In this document: one piece after another, positions 55,332 to 64,000 of the stretch
How positions within the stretch are numbered: position 1 is the first letter of the stretch
Layout of the letters: each line of letters opens with the position of its first letter
Source of the DNA: an uncultured Coriobacteriaceae bacterium
GTDB lineage: Bacteria > Actinomycetota > Coriobacteriia > Coriobacteriales > Atopobiaceae
DNA: 64,000 nt
NCBI GenBank assembly: GCA_902790135.1
Contig: CADAQM010000025.1
Location: 18,234-82,233 of the forward strand
Direction of reading: 5' to 3'
Made by a program: the position numbers and the translations under genes
The notes under the pieces: model-generated
Databases searched by the model: none
Told to the model about the DNA's origin: nothing
Seen by the model: the letters and a program-made list of their open reading frames with translations, nothing else

Positions 55332-56455
55332 TGGTTTCAAAGGGACAGGATCGAACCAAGACTCGCATCGTTTCTGTAGAGGTGCTACGTATCGTAGCTA
55401 TGCTTGGTATCGCTGTATTCCATACGTTCCAGCCATGGTTTGAATATGTCTGCACGGGTCCCGCAACACCCGAAGCCTTGCTCTGGCGCCCATCGATGCT
55501 GGGAACGCTTGGAACCATCGATCAACTTGGGGCGTGGGGGAACCATGTTTTCATCATGATATCGGGATGCTTTCTTCTACCTGCTGCGGTAAAGGATGCG
55601 CGTGCCGGTGAGCGCAATACACACGATGCAGTGCGAAGAATCGGACAGGTGTTACTAGTTGTTGTGCCCTATGCCATGGTCGCACTTTTGGCGGGAATGG
55701 TACTGCCTGACATAACATCGGCCTCAGTGCATAGCTTTAGATGGCTCACACGAGGACTCCAATTCATATGGGTATATCTCACTCTCATCGTGCTATGCCC
55801 CCACTTGGGACGAGTGTTGGCGAGGCTGAAGCATCCTGGCTCGGTGTTGGCTATCTTGACTGTAATCGTGTATGCGATCAACTTCTATATCGCGTTCGTG
55901 TCGCCGGGAGAGGCTTCACGCTCGCTGTTCGAGTGGCGTAAGCTCATGAGCGGTGTCACTTATGCTCTGTCCTTTGTTATTGGTGGATGGCTCTCGCACA
56001 AACGCTTCCCTCTCTCTTACTCAGGCGCATTCCTGCTTGCGAGCATTGCGTTAACGGTCTTTGTAGAAACCTATGCGTCTACGCGAATAGACCTTACCCT
56101 CTTGGATGCGCTTTCTTACAAGTCGACATCACCCTTTGCCTGCGCAATGGCTACCAGTTGCTTGGCCTTTGCGCTGGCCTTTCCCACAGACATGAAAAGC
56201 CAGAACACGCGGATCGCACGTGTCGTTACCACTGCTACCTCCGGCATGCTGGGCTTCTACGTGCTGCAAGCGCTCTTCTCAAGCGGATGGCATCAGGTCT
56301 CTTACGGCATCCTCTATGTCATTCTTCAACAGCATGGGCAAATGGCTTTTATCGCAGTAGGCATAGCATTTAGCTTTGTGTTCTTTGCCGTACTGGATTT
56401 GATTGACATTCTCGTCCGCCAGCCACTCGTTCGTCCTTTCGTTCACGGGAGCTAG
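55331..56455 (+). CDS. Acyltransferase-3 family membrane protein
   Basis: 374 aa with about ten transmembrane segments. The N-terminal VEVLRIVAMLGIAVFHTFQPW carries the histidine typical of acyltransferase family 3; GNHVFIMISGCFLL follows. Such proteins O-acetylate surface sugars. GTG start overlaps the rfbC stop by one base. Precedes the ABC exporter genes. Confidence 0.88.
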   Translation: MVSKGQDRTKTRIVSVEVLRIVAMLGIAVFHTFQPWFEYVCTGPATPEALLWRPSMLGTLGTIDQLGAWGNHVFIMISGCFLLPAAVKDARAGERNTHDAVRRIGQVLLVVVPYAMVALLAGMVLPDITSASVHSFRWLTRGLQFIWVYLTLIVLCPHLGRVLARLKHPGSVLAILTVIVYAINFYIAFVSPGEASRSLFEWRKLMSGVTYALSFVIGGWLSHKRFPLSYSGAFLLASIALTVFVETYASTRIDLTLLDALSYKSTSPFACAMATSCLAFALAFPTDMKSQNTRIARVVTTATSGMLGFYVLQALFSSGWHQVSYGILYVILQQHGQMAFIAVGIAFSFVFFAVLDLIDILVRQPLVRPFVHGS

Positions 56456-56556
56456 GGTGTTTGGCAATACCGTGCAAGTGGCTATCTCTGTCTCGTCTAG
56501 CGGAACAACTCCATATATGATGGGAAGCTGCTAGATAAGGATTCGGGAGGCTCCCA

Positions 56557-57372
56557 TTGTTCGCTTTAGCAAAAACGTTCTTACAGATAGTGCGTGACAA
56601 CTGGGTCTGGCGCGAGCAAGCTTGGGAACTCGCGAAGATCGATCTTGTCAAGACGTACCGCGGTGCAGCCCTGGGCTGGATTTGGCTCTTTGTCAAGCCG
56701 GCAGTCTACATCGGCGTGTACTACTTTACGTTTGCCGTAGGTATGCGTGCCGGAGCGGATGTCAACGGCATGCCCTTCCTGCTTTGGATGGCTGCAGGCG
56801 TATTTCCGTGGTTCTTTATGGGCGATATGATCGGATTAGGAAGCGATGTCTATCGCAGATACTCGTTTCTCGTCAATCGTATCCGTTTCCCGCTTTCGGT
56901 CATCTCGACGTTCTTCACCTTGTCCAAGATGATCGTCCTAGCGGGAACCATGGCATTTACCATCCTGGCATGCCTTCTCCTTCGCATTAAGTTGACCATC
57001 TATCTTCTTCAGCTTCCGCTAGTGTTTGCATTGATGATGTATTTTTGGGTTATGTGGTCGATTTGGCTTTCCCCGCTTTCTGCCATCTCGCGTGACTTCG
57101 CAAAGCTGATTGGAACGCTTACGACACCGTTCTTCTGGCTTTCTGGCGTGCTATTTCAGCTTGATGAGTCTCCCCACATCTTCAGGACGATTATGAACTT
57201 CAATCCAGTTGCATGGGGTTGCAGAGCAGTGCGTGATTGCTTCATAGACCAGAAGTGGATTTGGCAGCAACCAAAGGCACTCTGTTGTTATCTATTCGTG
57301 TGCGTGCTGGTGACCATACTTGCCACGCACAGCTATCGCCGCCTGCACAAGGAGGTGCCTGATGTCCTCTAA
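56557..57372 (+). CDS. Polysaccharide ABC exporter permease (Wzm/TagG-like)
   Basis: 271 aa ABC-2 permease, six predicted transmembrane segments. The N-terminal amphipathic region WELAKIDLVKTYRGAALGWIWLFVKP and LVNRIRFPLSVI are typical of O-antigen or teichoic-acid exporters. TTG 56557 is favoured because GGGAGG lies just upstream. Overlaps the ATPase gene by 11 bases. Confidence 0.9.
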   Translation: MFALAKTFLQIVRDNWVWREQAWELAKIDLVKTYRGAALGWIWLFVKPAVYIGVYYFTFAVGMRAGADVNGMPFLLWMAAGVFPWFFMGDMIGLGSDVYRRYSFLVNRIRFPLSVISTFFTLSKMIVLAGTMAFTILACLLLRIKLTIYLLQLPLVFALMMYFWVMWSIWLSPLSAISRDFAKLIGTLTTPFFWLSGVLFQLDESPHIFRTIMNFNPVAWGCRAVRDCFIDQKWIWQQPKALCCYLFVCVLVTILATHSYRRLHKEVPDVL

Positions 57373-58207
57373 GGCTGATAAGAACTCGTTGAAGCTTCGT
57401 GCCCTGAGAGCTGCGAGCTCTGAGAGTGAGAGCATCAGTTGGGCCGGTGAAGGTGAAGCACGGATTATCCGTGATCGCGACGCGTCAAATCCAATTGCAG
57501 TCAGATTCGATCACGTCTATAAGACGTACAAGCTTTATAAGACGGATAAGCAGCGCCTCCTCGGAGCGTTCTCTCGCAAGGTGTCCTACAAAACCATCAA
57601 TGCGACTGACGACCTGTCCTTTACGGTGAATCGTGGAGACTCTCTTGCACTGCTGGGTCTTAATGGTGCCGGCAAGTCGACGGCATTGAAGATGATCACG
57701 GGTGTATGCTATCCGACGCGCGGCAAAATCGAGGTCCACGGGCGTATCTCCGCACTGCTCGAGCTGTCGGCAGGATTCGATAACAACCTGTCTGGTCGCG
57801 AGAACCTGGAGATGCGCTGCCAACTTTGGGGTTTTACGCGCGAGGAAACCGATGCACTCATTCCCGAGATGCACGAGTTCTCAGAGCTCGGAGATTACAT
57901 CGACCAGCCCATTCGCACCTATTCCAGTGGTATGAAAGCGCGCCTTGGATTCGCCTTTGCTTCGTCAATCAATCCTGACATCCTTGTGATCGACGAAGCC
58001 CTTTCGGTTGGTGATAAGCGTTTCCGCAAGAAGTGCGAGGAACGCGTCAAGTCCATCATGGCGAAAGAGAACCTTACCGTTCTCTTTGTGACCCATTCCC
58101 CTGAACAGGCACAACAATTCTGCACACGGGGTATCGTGCTGCAGAAAGGATCAGCTGTCTATCAGGGTGGCATCGAGGGTGCCTGCGAGTACTACGACAA
58201 CCACTAG
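57362..58207 (+). CDS. Polysaccharide ABC exporter ATPase (Wzt/TagH-like)
   Basis: 281 aa. Walker A GLNGAGKSTAL, signature YSSGMKARLGFAF, Walker B ILVIDEALSVGD, H-loop VTHSPEQ. An N-terminal extension of about 45 residues (charged, RALRAASSESES) precedes the nucleotide-binding domain. The C-terminal sugar-binding domain of Wzt is absent. ATG 57362 has AAGGAGGTG. Partner of the permease. Confidence 0.93.
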   Translation: MSSKADKNSLKLRALRAASSESESISWAGEGEARIIRDRDASNPIAVRFDHVYKTYKLYKTDKQRLLGAFSRKVSYKTINATDDLSFTVNRGDSLALLGLNGAGKSTALKMITGVCYPTRGKIEVHGRISALLELSAGFDNNLSGRENLEMRCQLWGFTREETDALIPEMHEFSELGDYIDQPIRTYSSGMKARLGFAFASSINPDILVIDEALSVGDKRFRKKCEERVKSIMAKENLTVLFVTHSPEQAQQFCTRGIVLQKGSAVYQGGIEGACEYYDNH

Positions 58208-58375
58208 TTGGTTCGACAGTAGAAATCCAGTAGTATGATTGCGTCAAACGATTCTCTTGCTCTGCTCTAAAGAGCTTGTAACGCTTGAGCAAGCAATGCA
58301 AGCGAGCTATATGCAAAGACCAAGTGCGGGCGAGGGTATGGTCGATAGAAAAACCGGCACAAGTAAGGCTCGCTA

Positions 58376-59545
58376 ATGGAGAATACGGTAAGAGCAAATA
58401 CGACGAGTCAAAAAGTAGGCAGCGCTTTCACTAAGGAAGACACCTTAAAGGTCAAAGGTCTAGCCATTATCCTGCTCATAATTCATCATTGCTTTTTGGC
58501 TCCTGATCGTTATGAGGGTCAGACTGTAATATTCGCACCGTTTTCAGAGCGCAAATTCAATTTCATAGCCCTGTCGTTTAAAATATGTGTTGCCCTGTTT
58601 TTATTTATCTCTGCCTATGGCATCACGATTTCTTATAAACGACAATTCCCTGGGTACAGATTCACAGCAAAAGAATCTGAAAAAGCAATTATAAAGAGAC
58701 TAATCAAAATGCTGAGCGGGTTCATATTTGTATTTATGCTAGCTCAATTATACTCAGTAATCGTTGTACGCGGTGGAAGATATGAATTTCTATATGGTAC
58801 TGGAGTCTTATCTCTACTGTACTTTTTCATTGATGCCTTGGGACTCGCCGAAATGTTTAGCACCCCTACCTTTCTTGCAACCTTTTGGTATATGTCACTA
58901 GCGACAATTGCTGTGATTCTTATACCGATGCTCATTAAGGCTTACAAGAAGTTTGGAATCATCTCAGTACTGTTTGTCTCAGTATTGGTAAGAATGTTTT
59001 TTGAGCCTAGTGTGGAAACTCACTTCTGTTACTTACCTGATTATTTATTTTGTATAGCTATTGGGGTATGGTCCGCAGACATAGACATCATAGGTCTGAT
59101 TGAGGACAAAAGAATCAGCACCAATAATAGTATCAATAGCATCATAAAGCTATTAGTGATATTGGTCGCTGGAGCGGTAATGATGTACCTTCGTCAGAAA
59201 ACAAGGTATACAGTGATACTACCAGTATGGGATGGTATCATTCCGATACTTACCTGTTATCTAGTACACATGTATATAGGAAGAATACCTATAATTAGCG
59301 ATGTGCTGACATACCTTGGAAAACATTCCATGAATATTTTCCTCGTTCATAACTTTGTAAGAATTCTATGGTATTACAATTTTACATATAGCTTTAAATA
59401 CTGGTGGCTAATCACTATAGTTCTTCTTGGAATATCAATTGTCCTATCTAATATCGTAGAGATATTGAAAAAGATTACCAATTACAACAAGCTTGTCCTA
59501 CAACTCCTGAGTAGGTGTGATGATCTCTATAAGGAATCAGTATGA
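58376..59545 (+). CDS. Acyltransferase-like membrane protein, AT-rich
   Basis: 389 aa with about ten transmembrane segments. LKVKGLAIILLIIHHCFLAP has the His-His pattern seen in acyltransferase-3 proteins, and YLGKHSMNIFLVHNFVR resembles their C-terminal segment. The base composition is visibly AT-rich compared with the genes before it. The downstream gene overlaps it by 4 bases (ATGA). Confidence 0.8.
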   Translation: MENTVRANTTSQKVGSAFTKEDTLKVKGLAIILLIIHHCFLAPDRYEGQTVIFAPFSERKFNFIALSFKICVALFLFISAYGITISYKRQFPGYRFTAKESEKAIIKRLIKMLSGFIFVFMLAQLYSVIVVRGGRYEFLYGTGVLSLLYFFIDALGLAEMFSTPTFLATFWYMSLATIAVILIPMLIKAYKKFGIISVLFVSVLVRMFFEPSVETHFCYLPDYLFCIAIGVWSADIDIIGLIEDKRISTNNSINSIIKLLVILVAGAVMMYLRQKTRYTVILPVWDGIIPILTCYLVHMYIGRIPIISDVLTYLGKHSMNIFLVHNFVRILWYYNFTYSFKYWWLITIVLLGISIVLSNIVEILKKITNYNKLVLQLLSRCDDLYKESV

Positions 59546-61443
59546 GTGATACAAAGGAAATAAGTGACAGATTTGATAAGACAAGCTGTGCTTTAGCTCT
59601 GGTAATTACTGTTCTCTCGAATCTGAAACTAATAGCATTAGACAGGAGTTCTTTAGACCATGATGTGGTCAAGTACTGTTTGAAGAGCTTTGGTCCATTT
59701 AATATTATGAATTTCATCGTGTTTTTAATGCTATACCTTTGCATTACGTACATTAGAAGCAGTAAATGTATAAATAGAAGATATGTTGTATACTTGATAC
59801 CATCGCTATTCTTTTCCGTATTTGCCATAGAGGGACACTACTTCGAGAGTACCAACGCAATCGACTTCTTCACGAAAGGAAAGTTCTATACTCTCGAGTG
59901 TATTCTTGTGCTTTGCGGTTACACGAGCATATACTTCGTCTTATTCTCACTATTAGACATACTCTTAACCGCACATAGAAGTGATGAAGAGAACAAGGCA
60001 AAGACTAGCATAAGATGGATAGAACAAAGATTTGAGGAGCACCCGTTTATCTTTGGCTTTATTCTTCTTTCATTGCTCTATATACCAGTGATTCTGATTA
60101 GCTATCCAGCTTTTATCTCTTGGGATGCATATCGTCAGATTGCACAAGCTTACAATATAGATGCATATGTACCCTACATCAATCTTATTGATGATAACGT
60201 AAAGTTATTCAATCATCATCCGATTTGTCATACCCTGCTCATCTATTGTTGTTTAGCGATAGGGACAACTCTATTTAAAAGCTGGAATATTGGCATATTC
60301 ATATATGTAATAGTTCAGACATTCTTGTTTATCATAGTATTATCGTACTGTATACATGCGATGATAAAGAAATTTGAAGTGAAAGCAACAACTGCATTCA
60401 TCATGTTGCTGTTCTTCGGGATGCACCCGAAGTTTCAGTTATATATTATGGTAGTTTCTAAAGATATGATTTATGTGTCTTTCTTCATGCTATTCTTATG
60501 CTCATTAACCGAGATAGTGACTGAAAAGAACAACAGAAGGACCATAGTATTATGGTATATTTCAATGTTCTTTATGATGTTATTCAGAAACGATGGTTTC
60601 TATATAATTATACCAGTTCTATTAACAACACTCTTGTTCGCAAAAAGGCGTAGACAGACTTTAGTGGCGATATTATCGGTATTCACCTTCTTCTATCTAT
60701 GGAACTCAGTGCTCCTTCCTTTCGCGCATATAACACCGGGAAGCAAGCGCGAAATGTTATCGATCCCGTTTCAGCAGACAGCACGTTACACATCAGAGTA
60801 TAGGAGTGATATGACAGAAGAGGAAGTGACAGCCGTTTCTGCAATCCTGCCTATAGATAAGCTTGCTGAGCTCTATAACCCAGACATATCTGATCCTGTA
60901 AAGTCGCAATTCAACGAAGATGCGACTTCTAATGACCTAAAACGTTATTTCAAAGCCTGGTATGGGATGTTCAAAAAGCATCCAGAGGTATATTTCCGAG
61001 CAACACTAGCAAATAAGTATCAAATATTCTATCCCAGCGAAGTTAGATCCGACACATACAGCTACTCATATGGTGCTGAATTGATGGAAGAAGGAAATGA
61101 ACTTTTAGCTGAAATTGGCACTGATTTTATATATCCTGCGAAAAGCCAAACTTATAGAAAGAATTATGAGAATTATCGTGAATTAATTTCAAATCTGCCA
61201 GTTTTAGATGTGTTGTGTTCCACATACTTCTTTATATTGATAGTGATATTTATGCTATTCCTTGAGATTAGAAGAGGCCGTTATATCTGCATGCCAATCT
61301 ATATGCTATTTGTAATGCAAATAGCGATAATGATTGCTGGACCCTGTAATGGTCACTATTTCAGGTATACCATACCTATCGCCTGTAGTCTGCCTATACT
61401 CATAGCTGTTAGTTACAACATTTCATATGATAGTAAAGACTAA
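59542..61443 (+). CDS. DUF6020-type multi-pass membrane protein, copy 1
   Basis: 633 aa with about 12 hydrophobic segments. Soluble motifs include LFRNDGFY, PGSKREMLSIPFQQTARY and SDPVKSQFNEDATSNDLKRYF, shared with the next gene; this set matches what I know as DUF6020. Predicted role in cell-surface glycan synthesis is inference, possibly as a glycosyltransferase-like membrane protein. Translationally coupled to the upstream acyltransferase gene. AT-rich. Confidence 0.75.
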   Translation: MSDTKEISDRFDKTSCALALVITVLSNLKLIALDRSSLDHDVVKYCLKSFGPFNIMNFIVFLMLYLCITYIRSSKCINRRYVVYLIPSLFFSVFAIEGHYFESTNAIDFFTKGKFYTLECILVLCGYTSIYFVLFSLLDILLTAHRSDEENKAKTSIRWIEQRFEEHPFIFGFILLSLLYIPVILISYPAFISWDAYRQIAQAYNIDAYVPYINLIDDNVKLFNHHPICHTLLIYCCLAIGTTLFKSWNIGIFIYVIVQTFLFIIVLSYCIHAMIKKFEVKATTAFIMLLFFGMHPKFQLYIMVVSKDMIYVSFFMLFLCSLTEIVTEKNNRRTIVLWYISMFFMMLFRNDGFYIIIPVLLTTLLFAKRRRQTLVAILSVFTFFYLWNSVLLPFAHITPGSKREMLSIPFQQTARYTSEYRSDMTEEEVTAVSAILPIDKLAELYNPDISDPVKSQFNEDATSNDLKRYFKAWYGMFKKHPEVYFRATLANKYQIFYPSEVRSDTYSYSYGAELMEEGNELLAEIGTDFIYPAKSQTYRKNYENYRELISNLPVLDVLCSTYFFILIVIFMLFLEIRRGRYICMPIYMLFVMQIAIMIAGPCNGHYFRYTIPIACSLPILIAVSYNISYDSKD

Positions 61444-61584
61444 TTTCGAATTACATACGAATTCTACGCCAAAATTGCTAACATATACCTATAGTTAAGT
61501 GAAATGTACGATTAGCATTCATGATACCATAGATGAAGAGTAACAATATTAGCTGTATAGCAATGATTACGAGGATGAGAAGTA

Positions 61585-63549
61585 ATGACAAAGCATTTTG
61601 ATAGAAAGAGTCAAGAGAAGCGTTTGAGAAATCAAATGGCTGATAGCTACAACCCGGAATCATGTGAAAATAATACAATGGGCCTTCATACGCTTGTGAT
61701 TATAATAGCAGCCATTCTGATAACGATTCTTACTAATACGAATCTAACAACACTTATATACACGGACACCAATGAATCCCTCATCGTGAATCTTAAGAAC
61801 TCTCTAAGTTATGACTTCAATCTCTTCTTCGTTGTATTAGCGTACTATTGGATACTGTCGCGCAGTATAAGATGTATAAAGTGCGGGCGAAGAGCATCTA
61901 TAGTCTATATCTCACTTGCTTTAATCTTTGCATTCTTTATGGTTGAGGGACAACGTTATTCTGGACAAGTTGATGTACAATCATTCAGTATAAATATTAC
62001 CACGATTCTAATATATGTAATTGTGATGATTAGTTGGGCAATTCTCTTTCTTGCAGCCCTCATCTTGCTGGACGATCTTATGGAACACATTTCGTCGACA
62101 CCGAGAATAGATAATAACGCTGAAATATGTAAACATATATCTAAGCATATATTCAAATATGCATTCTGCCTCATGCTGATAATCTTAATCCCTGTATCAT
62201 TAATAGCCTATCCTGGACAATTTATGGGAGATACACCTGGGATTATTGCTCAAGGTTTTAATATCGAAACATATCATCCATATTGGAGTCCAACAGATGG
62301 TGGTATAAAGCTAGGTAATCATCACCCTATAGCATACACGATGCTAATTCATTATTGTCTTCTTATAGGAAAGTCAACTATCGGATCATATAGTTTCGGC
62401 ATATACTTAGTTGTATTACTACAGGTATTAATTACAGCATTAGCAATCTCGTACTCTGTTAGTCTACTTCATAGATTGAACAGTATCCATTTAGGAACTG
62501 CTTTCGTACTCATTTGTTGCTATGCCTTTAATGCTCAAGTTCAAACTAATGTCATTCTTATCAGCAAAGATGCCCTATACGGAGCGTCGCTAATTCTTTT
62601 CTTAGCTAGTGCTTATGGGTTATGCAATGACATTAATAGCAATATGATATATGCTTTATTCATTCTAGGAGCATTTTGTAGTATTCTATTTAGAAACGAT
62701 GGTATATATGTCATTGTTACAACACTTATAGCACTTGTTTCGCAAAGGGGTTCTCGGCGTATATCTGCAGTACTATTACCTGTGATTGTTGTGTTCTGGC
62801 TTACCTTCAATAGGCTACTTTTACCGATCGCGAACGTGGCACCCGGCAGCAAACGTGAAGTACTCTCGATTCCATTTCAGCAAACAGCACGTTATCTTTT
62901 GCTACATCCTGACGACGTGACAGAGAGTGAAACAGAGGCTATCGATAAAGTACTCATCTATGATGAGGTAGCATCTTCGTATGATCCAGACATCTCTGAT
63001 CCAGTTAAAACGTTGTATCGAGAAGATGCTACAAGTATTGATATAAGCAATTATTTTGTCGCCTGGAAGAGCATGTTCTTTAGACATCCTGCAACATATA
63101 TATATGCATTCTTGAATAATAAGTATAAGTATTTCGACCCTAATCAAGCTCCTGAGATAACATTCTCATTTGAATGGAGTGAGGCAATGATGGAGGTTGC
63201 AAATGAGTACTGCGAAGAATTGAACACTGGTTTTCGTTATCCTCTTCATGTTAAGAGTCTTCAACATAATTACGAAACAATTAGAGATACCTTCTTAAGA
63301 TTGCCACTAATCGGTGCTTTCAATGCTGCACCTATATATCTATGGATATCGCTAGTTATGTTTGCTTATGATATAAAGCACAGAAACATGAATGCATTAG
63401 TCGCTCTTACACCTATCTTTATGATATTTCTGATAAATTTTGCTGGACCAACTAATGGTAATTACTTTAGATATGTATATCCAGCGATGTTATATTTACC
63501 AATCGCTCTAGGAACAACACTCTTTAAAGAAGAAATGTCAGAATTGTAG
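61585..63549 (+). CDS. DUF6020-type multi-pass membrane protein, copy 2
   Basis: 654 aa, a paralog of the preceding protein with the same order of motifs (LFRNDGIY, PGSKREVLSIPFQQTARY, SDPVKTLYREDATSIDISNYF, CGRRASIVY). Transmembrane layout is the same. GAGGATGAGA precedes ATG 61585. AT-rich, in contrast to the GC-rich insertion-sequence fragment starting 11 bases after its stop. Confidence 0.75.
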   Translation: MTKHFDRKSQEKRLRNQMADSYNPESCENNTMGLHTLVIIIAAILITILTNTNLTTLIYTDTNESLIVNLKNSLSYDFNLFFVVLAYYWILSRSIRCIKCGRRASIVYISLALIFAFFMVEGQRYSGQVDVQSFSINITTILIYVIVMISWAILFLAALILLDDLMEHISSTPRIDNNAEICKHISKHIFKYAFCLMLIILIPVSLIAYPGQFMGDTPGIIAQGFNIETYHPYWSPTDGGIKLGNHHPIAYTMLIHYCLLIGKSTIGSYSFGIYLVVLLQVLITALAISYSVSLLHRLNSIHLGTAFVLICCYAFNAQVQTNVILISKDALYGASLILFLASAYGLCNDINSNMIYALFILGAFCSILFRNDGIYVIVTTLIALVSQRGSRRISAVLLPVIVVFWLTFNRLLLPIANVAPGSKREVLSIPFQQTARYLLLHPDDVTESETEAIDKVLIYDEVASSYDPDISDPVKTLYREDATSIDISNYFVAWKSMFFRHPATYIYAFLNNKYKYFDPNQAPEITFSFEWSEAMMEVANEYCEELNTGFRYPLHVKSLQHNYETIRDTFLRLPLIGAFNAAPIYLWISLVMFAYDIKHRNMNALVALTPIFMIFLINFAGPTNGNYFRYVYPAMLYLPIALGTTLFKEEMSEL

Positions 63550-63560
63550 ATAACAGGGGG

Positions 63561-63908
63561 TGTGGACAGAAAGTTGGACTCGGACGAGTCCGGATTGGAG
63601 TCCGCATGGCCTATAGTTACCGCATGAAGAGGGACGCGCTCGACCTCAGGTTCTCGATGGAGGGCGCGATGTCCGTGGACGACTTCGTCGCCGAGCTGGG
63701 CCACCCGTCCGCCGTCTGCATGCGCCGGTGGATAAGGCGGGACCCGAGGCGCGACCCCGACAGGGCGACCTACAAGTCGAGGCCGGTGCTGACGAAGCTG
63801 GAGTGCATCAGGCGCGTCTCCGAGGGCCAGTCGTGCGCCCGGGCGGGTGCCGCGGCCGGCGTGGGCGCGTCCACGGTCGCCTACCGGGCGGACAGGTACG
63901 CGGGGGGT
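63561..63908 (+). mobile_element. Left part of an IS3-type insertion sequence, truncated
   Basis: TGTGGACAGAAAGTTGGAC at 63561 looks like the left terminal repeat of an IS3/IS150-type element; composition changes here from AT-rich to strongly GC-rich. A transposase reading frame follows, but the sequence changes again near 63905-63910. Confidence 0.6.
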
Positions 63909-63953
63909 GTTCCTATAGTTTTGTCAACCTCCTACAGGCGATCAACTGCATGA
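63606..63953 (+). pseudogene. IS3-type transposase orfA, 3' truncated
   Basis: 115 codons. The beginning resembles an IS3-family helix-turn-helix orfA (VDDFVAELGHPSAVCMRRWIRRDPR, then LECIRRVSEGQSCARAGAAAGVGASTVAYRADRYAGG). After AGG the sequence becomes unrelated (VPIVLSTSYRRSTA), so the end is a junction rather than a natural terminus. No orfB follows. Confidence 0.65.
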
Positions 63954-64000
63954 TGTTCAGGCATGCCAAACTGGGCCCTCCCCTCGGAGGGCCTTCGCGT
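63909..64000. other. Possible end of a second insertion sequence
   Basis: TGTTCCTATAGTTTTGTCAAC at 63909 resembles an insertion-sequence terminal repeat and marks a sudden change from the transposase frame. A GC-rich hairpin (GGGCCCTCC/GGAGGGCC) lies near 63975. The rest is outside the window. Confidence 0.4.

Overview
The window carries the chromosome-origin neighbourhood of a high-GC bacterium: rpmH-rnpA-yidD-yidC-jag-rsmG-parA-parB on the minus strand meets dnaA-dnaN-recF-dciA-gyrB-gyrA on the plus strand. This order, GC-rich coding with strong AGGAGG sites, a rpsF-ssb-rpsR-DUF2232-rplI cluster, a fused WYL regulator and DUF6020/DUF4013-type membrane proteins suggest a member of Coriobacteriia, probably near Olsenella/Atopobiaceae. 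The taxon is inferred; there is no rRNA in the window.

Layout. 1-13 kb: a DEAD-box helicase cut by the window edge, an RlmI-like methyltransferase, threonine dehydratase, tadA, tRNA-Ser, lemA, pyridoxamine kinase, a membrane-anchored protein, NUDIX hydrolase, purD, purA and dnaB. 13-20 kb: rplI, DUF2232, rpsR, a broken ssb, rpsF, a DUF4013-type protein, tRNA-Lys, an M29 aminopeptidase and tRNA-Gly. 20-32.8 kb: a giant M28-like protein with an acidic insert of about 1,240 residues, a double-WYL regulator, a DinG-type helicase/exonuclease, ddl, rlmN and a small membrane protein. 32.8-49.8 kb: parB, parA, eight parS sites, rsmG, jag, yidC, yidD, rnpA, rpmH, a GHKL-ATPase/winged-helix protein, dnaA, dnaN, recF, dciA, gyrB, a frameshifted gyrA and a bifunctional nuclease. 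49.9-64 kb: tRNA-Ile, tRNA-Ala, then a cell-surface polysaccharide region (MBOAT acyltransferase, SGNH protein, rfbC, two acyltransferase-3 proteins, a Wzm/Wzt-type exporter, two DUF6020 proteins). This region becomes visibly AT-rich from about 58.3 kb and ends in a truncated insertion sequence.

The most unusual signal is a structured repeat found downstream of three of the five tRNA genes (Ser, Ala, Lys). At each locus the tRNA 3' end and terminator are duplicated, and a core of about 70-80 nt lies between the copies. The core begins with an inverted copy of that tRNA's own T-arm and closes with a direct copy of it. This gives an outer stem that co-varies with the host tRNA, plus three inner hairpins, one with a conserved tandem-GA helix and a GNA triloop. 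I do not recognise this family. Other points of interest are small deletions in two normally essential genes (gyrA, ssb), a DnaA whose recognition motif departs from the usual GGRDHTT, DnaA-box-like clusters at dnaA and upstream of dnaB, and a dense parS cluster.

Together the central genes replicate, segregate and supercoil the chromosome and supply early ribosome, RNase P and membrane-insertion functions. The right end modifies and exports surface glycans.
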